A stretch of 64,000 bases of DNA from Robertmurraya andreesenii (GTDB lineage Bacteria; Bacillota; Bacilli; Bacillales; Cytobacillaceae), in the NCBI RefSeq assembly GCF_030813005.1, contig NZ_JAUSTU010000001.1:186001-250000 (forward strand), read 5' to 3'. Below the pieces are notes generated by a model that did not search any database, had not been told where the DNA came from, and saw only the letters and a program-made list of their open reading frames with translations. Within the stretch, counting starts at the first letter, position 1, and each line of letters opens with the position of its first letter. Of this stretch, positions 44,968-53,274 are shown piece by piece. The position numbers and the translations under genes are program-made.

Positions 44968-46029
44968 ATGACTAAACCACTTGATACGATACCCGTAAGA
45001 AGGGGAGAAGAGCTCAATTTAGTGAAGCTACGGACCTTTTTGCAGAAGAACGTTGAGGATTTGCCTGATGAATCATTGGAGGTTTTGCAGTTCTCGGCAG
45101 GACATTCAAATTTGACCTACCAATTAAAGGTAGGGGAGTGGGAGGCTGTCCTGAGACGGCCGCCGCTTGGACCAGTTGCTCCGAAGGCCCATGATATGGA
45201 GAGAGAATTCAAAATTATTTCCGAAATCCAGCCTCTCTTTTCTCCTGCACCAAGGCCCATTTTATTTTCCGATGATGAATCAATTGTGGGGGCACCCTTT
45301 TTCCTGATGGAGAGAAAGCGTGGAGTTGTTATTGATTCCTCTTTTCCAGATGGGGTGGAAGCTCCCCCGGAAATTTGTAACCAGCTATCTCATATCATGG
45401 TTGAGAATCTAGTAAACCTCCACTCTATTGACTATACAAAAACAGGGCTCATAGCAATTAGTAAGCCTGAGGGATTTCTCGAACGGCAGGTCCACGGATG
45501 GATTTCAAGATACCAACGTGCCAAAACAGATGAGCTAAAAGAAGCGGAGCATGTGATGAAGTGGTTGGCTGAACACATCCCTACACAGAAGTATGCCACG
45601 GTTATTCATTATGATTATAAATTCAATAATGCCATGTTTAATGATGACCTTAATCAAATGGTTGGACTGTTTGATTGGGAAATGACAACGGTAGGGGACC
45701 CATTAGCGGATCTCGGGGTCGCATTAAGCTATTGGAATCAGCCGGATGATCCCGAATTACTGCGATCGGGATTAGGAAGTTCTGCTATCACGGTCATGGA
45801 CGGTTTTATTAGCAGAAAAGAGTTTATCGAACTTTATGGAGAAAAGAGTGGCAGAGATGTCACAGATATGAATTTTTATATGACATTTGCTTATTTCAAA
45901 CTTGCTGCCATTGTTCAGCAAATCTATTATCGTTATAAAATGGGGCAAACCCAGGATGAGCGTTTTTCGCAATTTAATTCTTATGTAAAAAGCTTAATGA
46001 CACATAGCAGCCATACAGTTGCAATATAA
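44968..46029 (+). CDS. APH-family kinase, ACAD10/11 N-terminal type (LvaA-like)
   Basis: The 353-aa aminoglycoside-phosphotransferase-fold kinase has the nucleotide-binding region FSAGHSNLTYQL, the Brenner motif HYDYKFNN (HxDxxxxN catalytic loop) and the metal-binding DWEM. It aligns well with the kinase half of mammalian ACAD10/ACAD11 (PKAHDMEREF, DWEMTTVGDPLADL), which phosphorylates the 4-hydroxyl of acyl-CoAs, and with LvaA of Pseudomonas. It is thus more likely to act on hydroxyacyl-CoA than on an antibiotic. ATG at 44968 is preferred over upstream in-frame starts because of the AGGATGTGA site. Confidence 0.85.
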   Translation: MTKPLDTIPVRRGEELNLVKLRTFLQKNVEDLPDESLEVLQFSAGHSNLTYQLKVGEWEAVLRRPPLGPVAPKAHDMEREFKIISEIQPLFSPAPRPILFSDDESIVGAPFFLMERKRGVVIDSSFPDGVEAPPEICNQLSHIMVENLVNLHSIDYTKTGLIAISKPEGFLERQVHGWISRYQRAKTDELKEAEHVMKWLAEHIPTQKYATVIHYDYKFNNAMFNDDLNQMVGLFDWEMTTVGDPLADLGVALSYWNQPDDPELLRSGLGSSAITVMDGFISRKEFIELYGEKSGRDVTDMNFYMTFAYFKLAAIVQQIYYRYKMGQTQDERFSQFNSYVKSLMTHSSHTVAI

Positions 46030-46043
46030 ATAGAGGTGGGGAA

Positions 46044-46799
46044 ATGACAAAAGTTCATCTTCTCGTCAAGAAGGAAGATATTGATGAAGAAAAAATAGGT
46101 GAGGGGAATAAAATCGCAGTTGTTCTCGATGTCCTGCTTGCGACAACTACGATAACCTCTGCTTTACATGATGGAGCTAGTGGGGTAATCCCTGTGATGG
46201 ATGCGCAGGAAGCGATGGAGATCAGCAGGGAGCATGTTCAAGGCAGCTATCTTCTTGCAGGTGAAGTGCAGGCAAAACCGATTGAAGGATTTGTCTATCC
46301 CAGTCCAAAGGTGATTCGTGAATCCATTTCTGGCAAGACACTCATCCTATCCACTACAAATGGCACAGTTGCACTAAGGAAATCCTCCCGTGCGAAGGCT
46401 GTATATGTAACTTGTCTATTAAATAACGCTTATGTAGCTGATAGAGTGGTTCGTGTTGCAGAGGAAGATGACACGATCCTTGTCATTTGCTCTGGAAATT
46501 CGGGACAGTTTAGCTTGGAGGATTTCTATGGTGCCGGGCATTTTATTTCCTGTCTGCTTGAAGGAAAGCGGAAGGCAGAGCTATCGGATGGTGCCAGAGC
46601 TGCTCTATTATTCTATGAAGGGAATCGAGACCGTGCTTATTCCATTCTTTCTGCTTCTTACGTCGGGAAGCTGTTTGAACAGCATGACTTGCAGGGGGAG
46701 CTATCTTTTACCTGTCAAATAGGCTCGGTCCCCATTATTCCGATTCTAAAAGGAAGAAAAGTCGTCGTAGAATCAAAGGTTCCACATTATAGGGAATAA
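46044..46799 (+). CDS. 2-phosphosulfolactate phosphatase family protein (ComB/YitC-like)
   Basis: The 251-aa protein matches ComB, which removes phosphate from 2-phospho-3-sulfolactate. The conserved DVLLATTTITSAL, LAGEVQAKPIEGF and STTNGTVAL segments are present, and the second half has DGARAALLFYE. No comA/comC partner is seen. Its location among acyl-CoA genes next to a kinase suggests another phosphorylated hydroxy acid as substrate. AGGTGGGG precedes the ATG. Confidence 0.85.
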   Translation: MTKVHLLVKKEDIDEEKIGEGNKIAVVLDVLLATTTITSALHDGASGVIPVMDAQEAMEISREHVQGSYLLAGEVQAKPIEGFVYPSPKVIRESISGKTLILSTTNGTVALRKSSRAKAVYVTCLLNNAYVADRVVRVAEEDDTILVICSGNSGQFSLEDFYGAGHFISCLLEGKRKAELSDGARAALLFYEGNRDRAYSILSASYVGKLFEQHDLQGELSFTCQIGSVPIIPILKGRKVVVESKVPHYRE

Positions 46800-46825
46800 A
46801 AAAAACGTTATGAGAGGTGAGGATA

Positions 46826-47602
46826 TTGAGATTTTCGCAGAATATTGCACTTATCACTGGTGCAGGAAGTGGAATTGGCAAGGCCACAGCGATTCGGCTG
46901 GCGGACGAAGGAGCAAAGGTGATTCTTGTTGGGCGAACGAAGTCCAAATTGGAGGCAGTGGCAACCGAGATTAATCGCACAAAACGAATTCCGATGGCTG
47001 AGATTTTTCAAGCGGATGTTTCGGATGAGGAGGATGTCAAGGAATTAGCGGAATACGTAAACATCCATTTCGGCGATCTTCATATCCTCATTAACAATGC
47101 GGGTGGTTCAAAGCACTCCAAAATATTAGAAACGACCGGAAAGGACTGGGATTATGTGCAAAATGCCAATCTGAGAAGTGTCTTTCTCGTTTCTAAAATG
47201 CTCGGCCGTTTAATGGTGAAAAAGGCGCAAGAGGAACATGGAGAACATGGGCGGGCGATCGTCAATGTGGCCTCCCTATCAGGTCATCAGGCTGGCGCCC
47301 ATATTCCTCATTATAGTGCTGCCAAAGCAGGAGTGATTAATTTTACAAGGGCACTCGCACTTGAGCTTGCTCCTTATAAAGTCCGTGTCAATTCAATTTC
47401 ACCGGGGTTCATCGAGACACCGCTGACGGAAAATGGCCTTCAAAATGAAAGGTTTGTAAAAGCAATTGAGCGCAATACCGCCTTAGGAAGAGTAGGAAAA
47501 GTCGAAGAAATTGCCAATGTCATTGCCTTTGTCGCCTCGGATGAAGCCTCATATATGACAGGAATCGACGTGCTTGTAGATGGTGGTTGGCTGATAAAGT
47601 AG
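46826..47602 (+). CDS. short-chain dehydrogenase/reductase (3)
   Basis: The 258-aa SDR has GAGSGIGKA, NNAGG and catalytic YSAAK. A TTG at 46826 with GAGGTGAGG upstream is the likely start. A GTG at 46817 falls inside that site. It probably serves as hydroxyacyl dehydrogenase or enoyl/keto reductase in the same pathway. Confidence 0.82.
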   Translation: MRFSQNIALITGAGSGIGKATAIRLADEGAKVILVGRTKSKLEAVATEINRTKRIPMAEIFQADVSDEEDVKELAEYVNIHFGDLHILINNAGGSKHSKILETTGKDWDYVQNANLRSVFLVSKMLGRLMVKKAQEEHGEHGRAIVNVASLSGHQAGAHIPHYSAAKAGVINFTRALALELAPYKVRVNSISPGFIETPLTENGLQNERFVKAIERNTALGRVGKVEEIANVIAFVASDEASYMTGIDVLVDGGWLIK

Positions 47603-47621
47603 AAACCAGGAGGAACTAAAA

Positions 47622-48596
47622 GTGAAAGCAATTCAATTTATCGAATATGGCGGGCCAGAGGTATTAAAGCTTGTGGAGCTTGAAAGGCCAACGCCAAAGG
47701 ACTATGAAGTGTTAATCGAAATTAAAGCGATCGGTGTAAATTATGCCGATACTGCAAGAAGAGAAGGGCAGTATGTAGTGCCAACTAAACTTCCATTCAT
47801 TCCAGGAGCAGAAATTGCTGGGGTGATCACAGCTGTCGGTGACAAAGTGACAAAGGTGGTACCTGGCACCCGTGTGGTCACTCTCATTGAATCAGGGGGC
47901 TACGCCGAATTTGCTCTTGCCGATGAACGCTCCGTTATCCCGCTTAGCGACCATTTATCCTTTGATATGGCTGTGGCTTTGCCTCTTCAAGGCTTGAGTG
48001 CCTACCATATTCTCAAAACTATGGGACGCTTGGAGAGCGGGGAGACAGTCCTTGTCCATGCGGCGGCAGGTGGGGTGGGCTCGCTTGCTGTCCAACTTGC
48101 AAAAATTTTCGGGGCTGGCAAGGTCATCGCGACGGCAAGCTCTGAAGAAAAACTGCAGCTTGCCGGTGAACTAGGAGCCGATGTGTTGGTGGATTACACG
48201 AAGGAAGGATGGGAGGAGGAGGTTCTTCAAGCAACTGACGGCAGGGGTGTAAATGTTGCACTAGAAATGGCAGGTGGAGAGATTTTCAATAAAACACTGA
48301 AATGCCTAGCGACAAACGGTAGACTCGTCATCTATGGAGTAGCAAGTGGGCAGCAAAGCAGGTTCTACCCATCCTCTTTAATGGCAAGAAACCAATCAGT
48401 CATTGGCTTCTTTTTGCCACAAATTATGAGAAAAAGAGAGCTCCTACAATCTAGCTTAGAAGAGCTATTCACCTATTTGGCAGATGGAAGGCTCAAATTA
48501 ACCATTGGAGACGTGTTTGAGCTTGGGGAAGCTGCCCAGGTACACGAGCTGATGCAATCACGAAAAACAAAGGGGAAATTAATTCTCGTTCCATAG
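47622..48596 (+). CDS. NADPH:quinone oxidoreductase, zinc-independent MDR family
   Basis: The 324-aa medium-chain dehydrogenase/reductase has the family N terminus (IEYGGPEVLKL), an NADP Rossmann motif (AAAGGVGSLAVQLAK, about residue 145) and no zinc-binding Cys cluster. It reduces quinones or enones such as 2-alkenals and could remove reactive by-products. GTG start with AGGAGG 8 nt upstream. It is the last gene of the cluster. Confidence 0.87.
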   Translation: MKAIQFIEYGGPEVLKLVELERPTPKDYEVLIEIKAIGVNYADTARREGQYVVPTKLPFIPGAEIAGVITAVGDKVTKVVPGTRVVTLIESGGYAEFALADERSVIPLSDHLSFDMAVALPLQGLSAYHILKTMGRLESGETVLVHAAAGGVGSLAVQLAKIFGAGKVIATASSEEKLQLAGELGADVLVDYTKEGWEEEVLQATDGRGVNVALEMAGGEIFNKTLKCLATNGRLVIYGVASGQQSRFYPSSLMARNQSVIGFFLPQIMRKRELLQSSLEELFTYLADGRLKLTIGDVFELGEAAQVHELMQSRKTKGKLILVP

Positions 48597-48788
48597 GTTG
48601 AATCATTTCTCTGCCTGTTGGGGTAACTATCTCAGTGTATTCGCCTTTCCTTTTGCTATTAAATCACCATTTTAAGATCCCTTCATAAACTGTAATTAGC
48701 TTAATCAATCCATTTTGATGGCGAGGGAGTACGAAGATCTTAAAAGGTTTTCGATTTATTAGCTTAAAAAGGAGGCGCACTTCGACTG

Positions 48789-49043
48789 ATGGATAATCAA
48801 TTCTTTAAGAATATTGAAAAAAAGACAGGTGTGAATATGAAGGATGTCTTTGATTTAGCCAATTCCTTACAGGGGGCTAATTTCAAGGATGAAAGAACGG
48901 TACGGAATGTCATTAGACGAGTATCCCAAATTGCCAATAGACCCGTTAATAAAGAATTGGAGGACAAAATTGTCCAATCGATCGTAAACGACGGAAAACA
49001 GCTTGATTTTAATACGATTGCCCAAATGCTTAATAAGAAGTAA
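48789..49043 (+). CDS. spoVIF: stage VI sporulation protein F
   Basis: The 84-aa soluble protein matches SpoVIF (YjcC), which supports GerE-dependent coat gene expression late in sporulation. It is all alpha-helical with the ERTVRNVIRRVSQIANRPV segment. AGGAGG lies 13-14 nt before the ATG, a longer spacing than usual. It returns the window to synteny with B. subtilis after the catabolic insertion. Confidence 0.9.
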   Translation: MDNQFFKNIEKKTGVNMKDVFDLANSLQGANFKDERTVRNVIRRVSQIANRPVNKELEDKIVQSIVNDGKQLDFNTIAQMLNKK

Positions 49044-49111
49044 ATAATCAAACGAAATGGTCGGTATTAGGGCCATTTCAGTAAACAAATCCGTACGAAA
49101 ATTGCCTGTTA

Positions 49112-49148
49112 AAAAAAGTCGCTCAGTACCATGTTGAGCGGCTTTTTT
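49112..49148 (+). terminator. terminator downstream of spoVIF
   Basis: AAAAAGTCGCTCA pairs with TGAGCGGCTTTTT (49113-49125 with 49135-49147) around a 9-nt loop. T residues complete it. Confidence 0.85.
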
Positions 49149-49312
49149 CTATGTTTGTAGATTAACCATAGAGGAAACCATGTTATATTCCTATAAGAGT
49201 CTATCAGTTTAATAATTTGCTATCACATGATGATTTCTTACTTTTGAACTGATTCAAAAATATTTATAATTATCGTATAATAAAGAACGTAGTTATTTAA
49301 ATCTATTAAAAA

Positions 49313-49340
49313 TTGTATTACACTATGATAGGGGTATAAT
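49313..49340 (+). promoter_or_regulatory. promoter of mqo
   Basis: TTGTAT at 49313-49318 and TATAAT at 49335-49340 with a 16-bp spacer. Start of transcription near 49347 gives an 82-nt leader. Confidence 0.6.
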
Positions 49341-49428
49341 TGAGTCAGAAAAGATGTGTGTCAAAGTGGCTCCTTATGGTGTTCTGCCTACATCATTTCT
49401 GAAAATTCAGGGGAAAAGGTTGGTTAAT

Positions 49429-50931
49429 ATGAACAACAGGGAAACAAAATCAGATGTCATTCTAATTGGCGCTGGAATCATGAGTGCTACCTTGGGGACA
49501 ATTTTGAAGGAACTAGTGCCGGAATGGGAAATTAAAGTATTTGAGAAGCTGTCAAGTGCAGGGGAGGAAAGCTCTAACGAATGGAATAATGCGGGAACGG
49601 GCCATGCGGCACTTTGTGAGCTTAACTACACGGTCGAGAAGCCAGATGGAACTGTTGATATTAGCAAAGCTATAAATATTAATGAACAGTTTCAGGAATC
49701 CATGCAGTTTTGGTCTTATCTGGTAAAAAGTAATTTAATAGAAAATCCACACGATTTTATCATGCCATTGCCTCATATGAGTTTTGTTCAAGGAGAAGAA
49801 AATGTCAATTTTTTGAGGAAGCGTTTTAAAGCGCTATCAAATAATCCTTTATTCCAAGGGATGGAATTTTCTGATGATCCAGAGAAACTAAAGGAATGGA
49901 TCCCGCTCATTATGCAAAATCGGGATCTACATGAGCCAATTGCAGCCACGAAAATTGATACTGGAACAGATGTCAATTTTGGGGCTTTAACTCGTATGTT
50001 GTTTGAACATTTAACGAATAAGGATGTAGATATCCATTATAAGCATTGTGTTGAGGATATTAAGCGGACAAGCGATGGTCTATGGGAATTAAAAGTAAAG
50101 GATTTAGTGAATGGAGCAGTGGAACGTCACACGGCTAAATTTGTCTTTATCGGTGGCGGCGGAGGAAGCCTACATTTACTGCAAAAATCTGGGATTCCTG
50201 AAGGGAAACATATTGGAGGGTTTCCTGTCAGTGGAATCTTCATGGTGTGTAAAAATCCAGATGTAGTAGAGCAGCATCATGCAAAGGTTTACGGAAAAGC
50301 GAAGGTGGGGGCACCACCTATGTCTGTTCCACATTTGGATACAAGATATATTGACAATAAAAAGTCACTATTATTTGGACCTTTTGCCGGCTTTTCACCA
50401 AAGTTCCTAAAAACGGGCTCGATGTTTGATTTAGTGGCTTCTGTGAAACCGAATAATATATTAACGATGCTGGCAGCAGGTGCAAAGGAAATGTCCTTAA
50501 CCAAATACCTTATTCAACAGGTCATGCTATCGAAGGAACAGCGTATGGAAGAGCTGCGTGAGTTCATACCAAATGCTAAGAGCGAGGATTGGGATTTGGT
50601 CATAGCAGGACAACGTGTGCAAGTGATTAAGGATACCGAAGCTGGGGGCAAGGGTACGCTTCAATTTGGTACGGAAGTCATTACTGCTACAGATGGCTCG
50701 ATTGCAGCCCTTTTAGGTGCTTCACCTGGTGCTTCTACTGCTGTTCATGTGATGCTGGAGGTTATCAATAGATGCTTCCCGCAGTATATCAAAGAATGGG
50801 AACCGAAAATTAAAGAAATGATCCCTTCTTATGGTGTTTCTTTACTGGACAACCCAAGTCTCTTGCGAGAGGTTCATTCTTCAACTGCCGAAATACTTGG
50901 CTTAGTTGAAAAAGAACTGGTCCTTATTTAA
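49429..50931 (+). CDS. mqo: malate:quinone oxidoreductase
   Basis: The 500-aa membrane-associated flavoenzyme oxidises malate to oxaloacetate and passes electrons to menaquinone. It has the FAD-binding LIGAGIMSATLG near residue 15, the AGEESSNEWNNAGTGH segment and the C-terminal GASPGASTA motif. The ATG at 49429 aligns with Mqo of B. subtilis. The 25-codon in-frame extension to 49354 is not conserved. A terminator follows. Confidence 0.95.
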   Translation: MNNRETKSDVILIGAGIMSATLGTILKELVPEWEIKVFEKLSSAGEESSNEWNNAGTGHAALCELNYTVEKPDGTVDISKAININEQFQESMQFWSYLVKSNLIENPHDFIMPLPHMSFVQGEENVNFLRKRFKALSNNPLFQGMEFSDDPEKLKEWIPLIMQNRDLHEPIAATKIDTGTDVNFGALTRMLFEHLTNKDVDIHYKHCVEDIKRTSDGLWELKVKDLVNGAVERHTAKFVFIGGGGGSLHLLQKSGIPEGKHIGGFPVSGIFMVCKNPDVVEQHHAKVYGKAKVGAPPMSVPHLDTRYIDNKKSLLFGPFAGFSPKFLKTGSMFDLVASVKPNNILTMLAAGAKEMSLTKYLIQQVMLSKEQRMEELREFIPNAKSEDWDLVIAGQRVQVIKDTEAGGKGTLQFGTEVITATDGSIAALLGASPGASTAVHVMLEVINRCFPQYIKEWEPKIKEMIPSYGVSLLDNPSLLREVHSSTAEILGLVEKELVLI

Positions 50932-50957
50932 GACTACTATAAATATAATTGACTCAG

Positions 50958-50998
50958 ATGGTTTCCCAATCCTTATCTTGGGGAACCATTTTGCTTTT
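50958..50998 (+). terminator. terminator of mqo
   Basis: A 12-bp stem (50958-50969 with 50978-50989) with one wobble pair precedes TTTGCTTTTT. Confidence 0.85.
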
Positions 50999-51078
50999 TA
51001 AATAAGAGAAATCTTTAGGAAAGGAAGGTACGAAAATTAGCTTGACATGAAAATTTTTAACAAAAATGAATTTTCATG

Positions 51079-51108
51079 TTGACATAGAAAGTGTATTAAC
51101 CATATAAT
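51079..51108 (+). promoter_or_regulatory. consensus sigma-A promoter of the GntR/ABC operon
   Basis: TTGACA at 51079-51084 and TATAAT at 51103-51108 with an 18-bp spacer. The -10 lies inside operator copy 1 (51092-51111), as expected for repression by the GntR protein. Confidence 0.65.
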
Positions 51109-51319
51109 ACAAACAAGATGTATTAAATAGTTAATACACATTATGGATACACTTTAAGTGTGGTATTTTTTTGCACTATCTGTATTAATCCTATAATACA
51201 TCAAGTTTTTTTGTACACTATGTATTAAGCGGGTAATACAGATTATATTTTGCTTTAGTTGTATGAACCTTTTAATACAGAATTATTTTTTGCTCTTTGT
51301 GTATGAACCTATTAGTACG
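51092..51319. repeat. six TGTATTAA-N4-TTAATACA-type operator repeats, part in 40-bp tandem units
   Basis: Imperfect palindromes of 20 bp start at 51092, 51119, 51181, 51221, 51260 and 51300. The copy at 51119 is perfect (TGTATTAAATAGTTAATACA). Copies 3-6 recur every 39-40 bp, and each is preceded by a T run and TTGC/TTGT that lies 17 bp before TAATAC or TAGTAC inside the copy. Each unit thus looks like promoter plus operator. YtrA-subfamily GntR proteins bind related inverted repeats. Confidence 0.75.
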
Positions 51320-51358
51320 GAATAAGGAGAATCACATTTTTAATTAGGAGTTGGGTCT

Positions 51359-51733
51359 ATGGATATCAAGTATAACAATCGGGATCCTGTTTATGTTCAA
51401 GTGATTCGGCATTTTAAAGAGAAAATTGCAACGGGTTTGTATGGACCAGGGGAAGAAATACCATCTAGAAGGGAACTAGCCAATCAATTGAAGATTAATC
51501 CGAATACTGCGCAACGGGCGTATAAAGAAATGGAGGAACAAGGATTGATTTTTACAGAGGGAAATTTGCCCAGTCGAATAACAAAGGATGAGCTCGTGTT
51601 GGCACAAGTACGAGAGGAACTGATTTTGGAGGCCGTTGATGCGTTTGTCGATTCTGTTCGCTCCATCAATGTTCCGCTCGCAGAGGTTTTGAATTTAGTC
51701 GAGAAAAAGTATAACAAAGAAGGCCAGGAATAG
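51359..51733 (+). CDS. GntR-family regulator, YtrA subfamily
   Basis: The 124-aa regulator has a winged-helix domain (residues 1-75, with PGEEIPSRRELANQLKINPNTAQRAYKEMEEQGL) and the short two-helix C-terminal part that defines the YtrA subfamily. Such proteins repress ABC transporter operons induced by cell-wall or membrane stress. AGGAG precedes the ATG. The ABC genes start 13 nt after its stop. Confidence 0.9.
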   Translation: MDIKYNNRDPVYVQVIRHFKEKIATGLYGPGEEIPSRRELANQLKINPNTAQRAYKEMEEQGLIFTEGNLPSRITKDELVLAQVREELILEAVDAFVDSVRSINVPLAEVLNLVEKKYNKEGQE

Positions 51734-51745
51734 GAGGGGATCCTT

Positions 51746-52435
51746 GTGATTGAAGTAAAGAATGTCACGAAAAAGTTTGGTAAAAAGACGGTTCTAAAAG
51801 GAGTCTCTTTCACTGCCGAAAAAGGAAAGATTACTTGTTTAATCGGGATTAACGGTGTTGGGAAGACAACGATCATGAAAGCGATTATGGCTTTAACCCC
51901 AATTAATTCAGGTGAGATTCTCATAAATGGGGAGAAAATCCATAAAGGGAGCTATGAGAAAATTACTTTTATTCCCGATACGATTACGATGCTGCCGAAT
52001 ATGACGATTAAAGATGCTTTTACATTTATGGCTGATTTCTATGACTGCTGGAATCCAAAACGAGCAGATGAGCTTCTTCAATTTTTTAGACTACAAGAGT
52101 CAGATAGAATTTCCGAATTATCAAAAGGGAATACCGCAAAAGTAAACCTTATTCTCGGACTTGCTTTGGATGTTGATTTTATTTTAATGGATGAGCCTTT
52201 TTCAGGCATCGATATCTTTAGTAGGGAACAGATTGCGGATGTGTTTACAAGTCATTTAATTGAGGGCCGCGGTGTCATTATCACAACCCATGAAATAAAT
52301 GATATTGAGCATTTAATTGATAAAGCGGTGCTTTTAGATAATGGGGTCGTATTGAAGGAATTCGATACCGAAGAAGTGAGAGAGAATGAAGGAAAATCGG
52401 TTATCGATGTCATGAGAGAAGTGTTTAGAGCATGA
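51746..52435 (+). CDS. ABC transporter ATP-binding protein
   Basis: The 229-aa ATPase has Walker A (GINGVGKTT), Walker B (FILMDEPFSGID) and a His switch (ITTHEI). Its signature is degenerate (LSKGNTAKVN for LSGGQ), as in YtrB-type exporters. GTG start at 51746 with GGAGGGG upstream. It overlaps the permease gene by 4 bases (ATGA). Confidence 0.9.
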   Translation: MIEVKNVTKKFGKKTVLKGVSFTAEKGKITCLIGINGVGKTTIMKAIMALTPINSGEILINGEKIHKGSYEKITFIPDTITMLPNMTIKDAFTFMADFYDCWNPKRADELLQFFRLQESDRISELSKGNTAKVNLILGLALDVDFILMDEPFSGIDIFSREQIADVFTSHLIEGRGVIITTHEINDIEHLIDKAVLLDNGVVLKEFDTEEVRENEGKSVIDVMREVFRA

Positions 52436-53262
52436 ACCGTTATTTGAAGCTAGTCAATTTTGAGACAAATCGTTTTTTAAAGCTATATCTCGTTCTCATT
52501 GGGATTGTTTTCTTTGTGCAAATGATAGGAGTAATCATTGTATCACGACTATATGTCAATTCTGCGAATGAAGCGATATACGAGGATTTCTTAACGAAGG
52601 CGCAGTTCCTAGATCAATATGGATATATGTCCTTTATCAACTTTACCAGGACAGCTTGGTTCTTGGGACCGATTATGCTTTCTATGGCAGTATTAATTAT
52701 TTATGTGTTCTTCATTTGGTATCGTGATTGGCTCGGAAAAAACACATTTGCTTATCGTTTATTGATGTTGCCGACAGAACGCATTAATGTGTATTTAGCA
52801 AAGGCAACAACGATGCTAATATTTGTTTTAGGGCTTGTTTCCGTACAGCTATTATTATTTCCTTTGGAGAATCAAGTAATGAAGTGGCTGGTTTCTGATG
52901 ATTTTCGGATGGATTTCTCTGTTAAACAAATTACTACGAGCAATGAGCTTGTCATCCTTTTCCCTAATACATTTACTGAATTGCTTCTTTATTATGGTGG
53001 TGGAATGGTTGCAGTATGCATCGTTTTTACGGCCATTCTGTTTGAACGGTCCTACCGCTTAAAAGGGATCATCTATGGGATTCTCTATTGTGCAGCTTCA
53101 CTGCTAGTCTTTTTTGCACCTGTCTTCGTGGATGCTTTTCTGTTAGGAAACTTCCTGTATCCACTTGAGTTATTCTTTATCGAGATCGTTATGGGATTCC
53201 TTGTTTTAATAGGCGCAATTTGGATAGGTCATTACCTATTAAAGAATAAAGTAAGGGTTTAA
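52432..53262 (+). CDS. ABC transporter permease
   Basis: The 276-aa membrane protein has six hydrophobic segments (near residues 15-38, 70-95, 115-140, 180-203, 215-235 and 240-265). No family signature beyond ABC-2-like permease of YtrC type is clear. Coupled to the ATPase gene, it forms an exporter whose substrate is unknown. Confidence 0.82.
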   Translation: MNRYLKLVNFETNRFLKLYLVLIGIVFFVQMIGVIIVSRLYVNSANEAIYEDFLTKAQFLDQYGYMSFINFTRTAWFLGPIMLSMAVLIIYVFFIWYRDWLGKNTFAYRLLMLPTERINVYLAKATTMLIFVLGLVSVQLLLFPLENQVMKWLVSDDFRMDFSVKQITTSNELVILFPNTFTELLLYYGGGMVAVCIVFTAILFERSYRLKGIIYGILYCAASLLVFFAPVFVDAFLLGNFLYPLELFFIEIVMGFLVLIGAIWIGHYLLKNKVRV

Positions 53263-53274
53263 AGAGGGGGCTAC

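Larger units (their letters stand above)
49044..49428. other. intergenic region between spoVIF and mqo
   Basis: It contains a short GAAATGG/CCATTTC hairpin (49054-49079), a good terminator (49112-49148) and the mqo promoter (49313-49340). No gene-like frame is present. Confidence 0.6.
50999..51358. other. complex regulatory region of the GntR/ABC operon
   Basis: No protein frame is present. It holds a 10-bp inverted repeat (51046-51055 with 51069-51078) flanked by two TTGACA hexamers (51042 and 51079), then six operator-like 20-bp repeats (51092-51319), reported separately. Confidence 0.6.

Noticed and set aside
44968..46029. Aminoglycoside resistance kinase
   Set aside because: The closest pattern is the ACAD10/11 kinase domain and the gene sits in an acyl-CoA cluster.
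48670..48745. 10-bp inverted repeat TTTTAAGATC...GATCTTAAAA upstream of spoVIF
   Set aside because: The 56-nt separation and AT-rich content make it a weak hairpin; no matching regulator known. Not listed as a feature.
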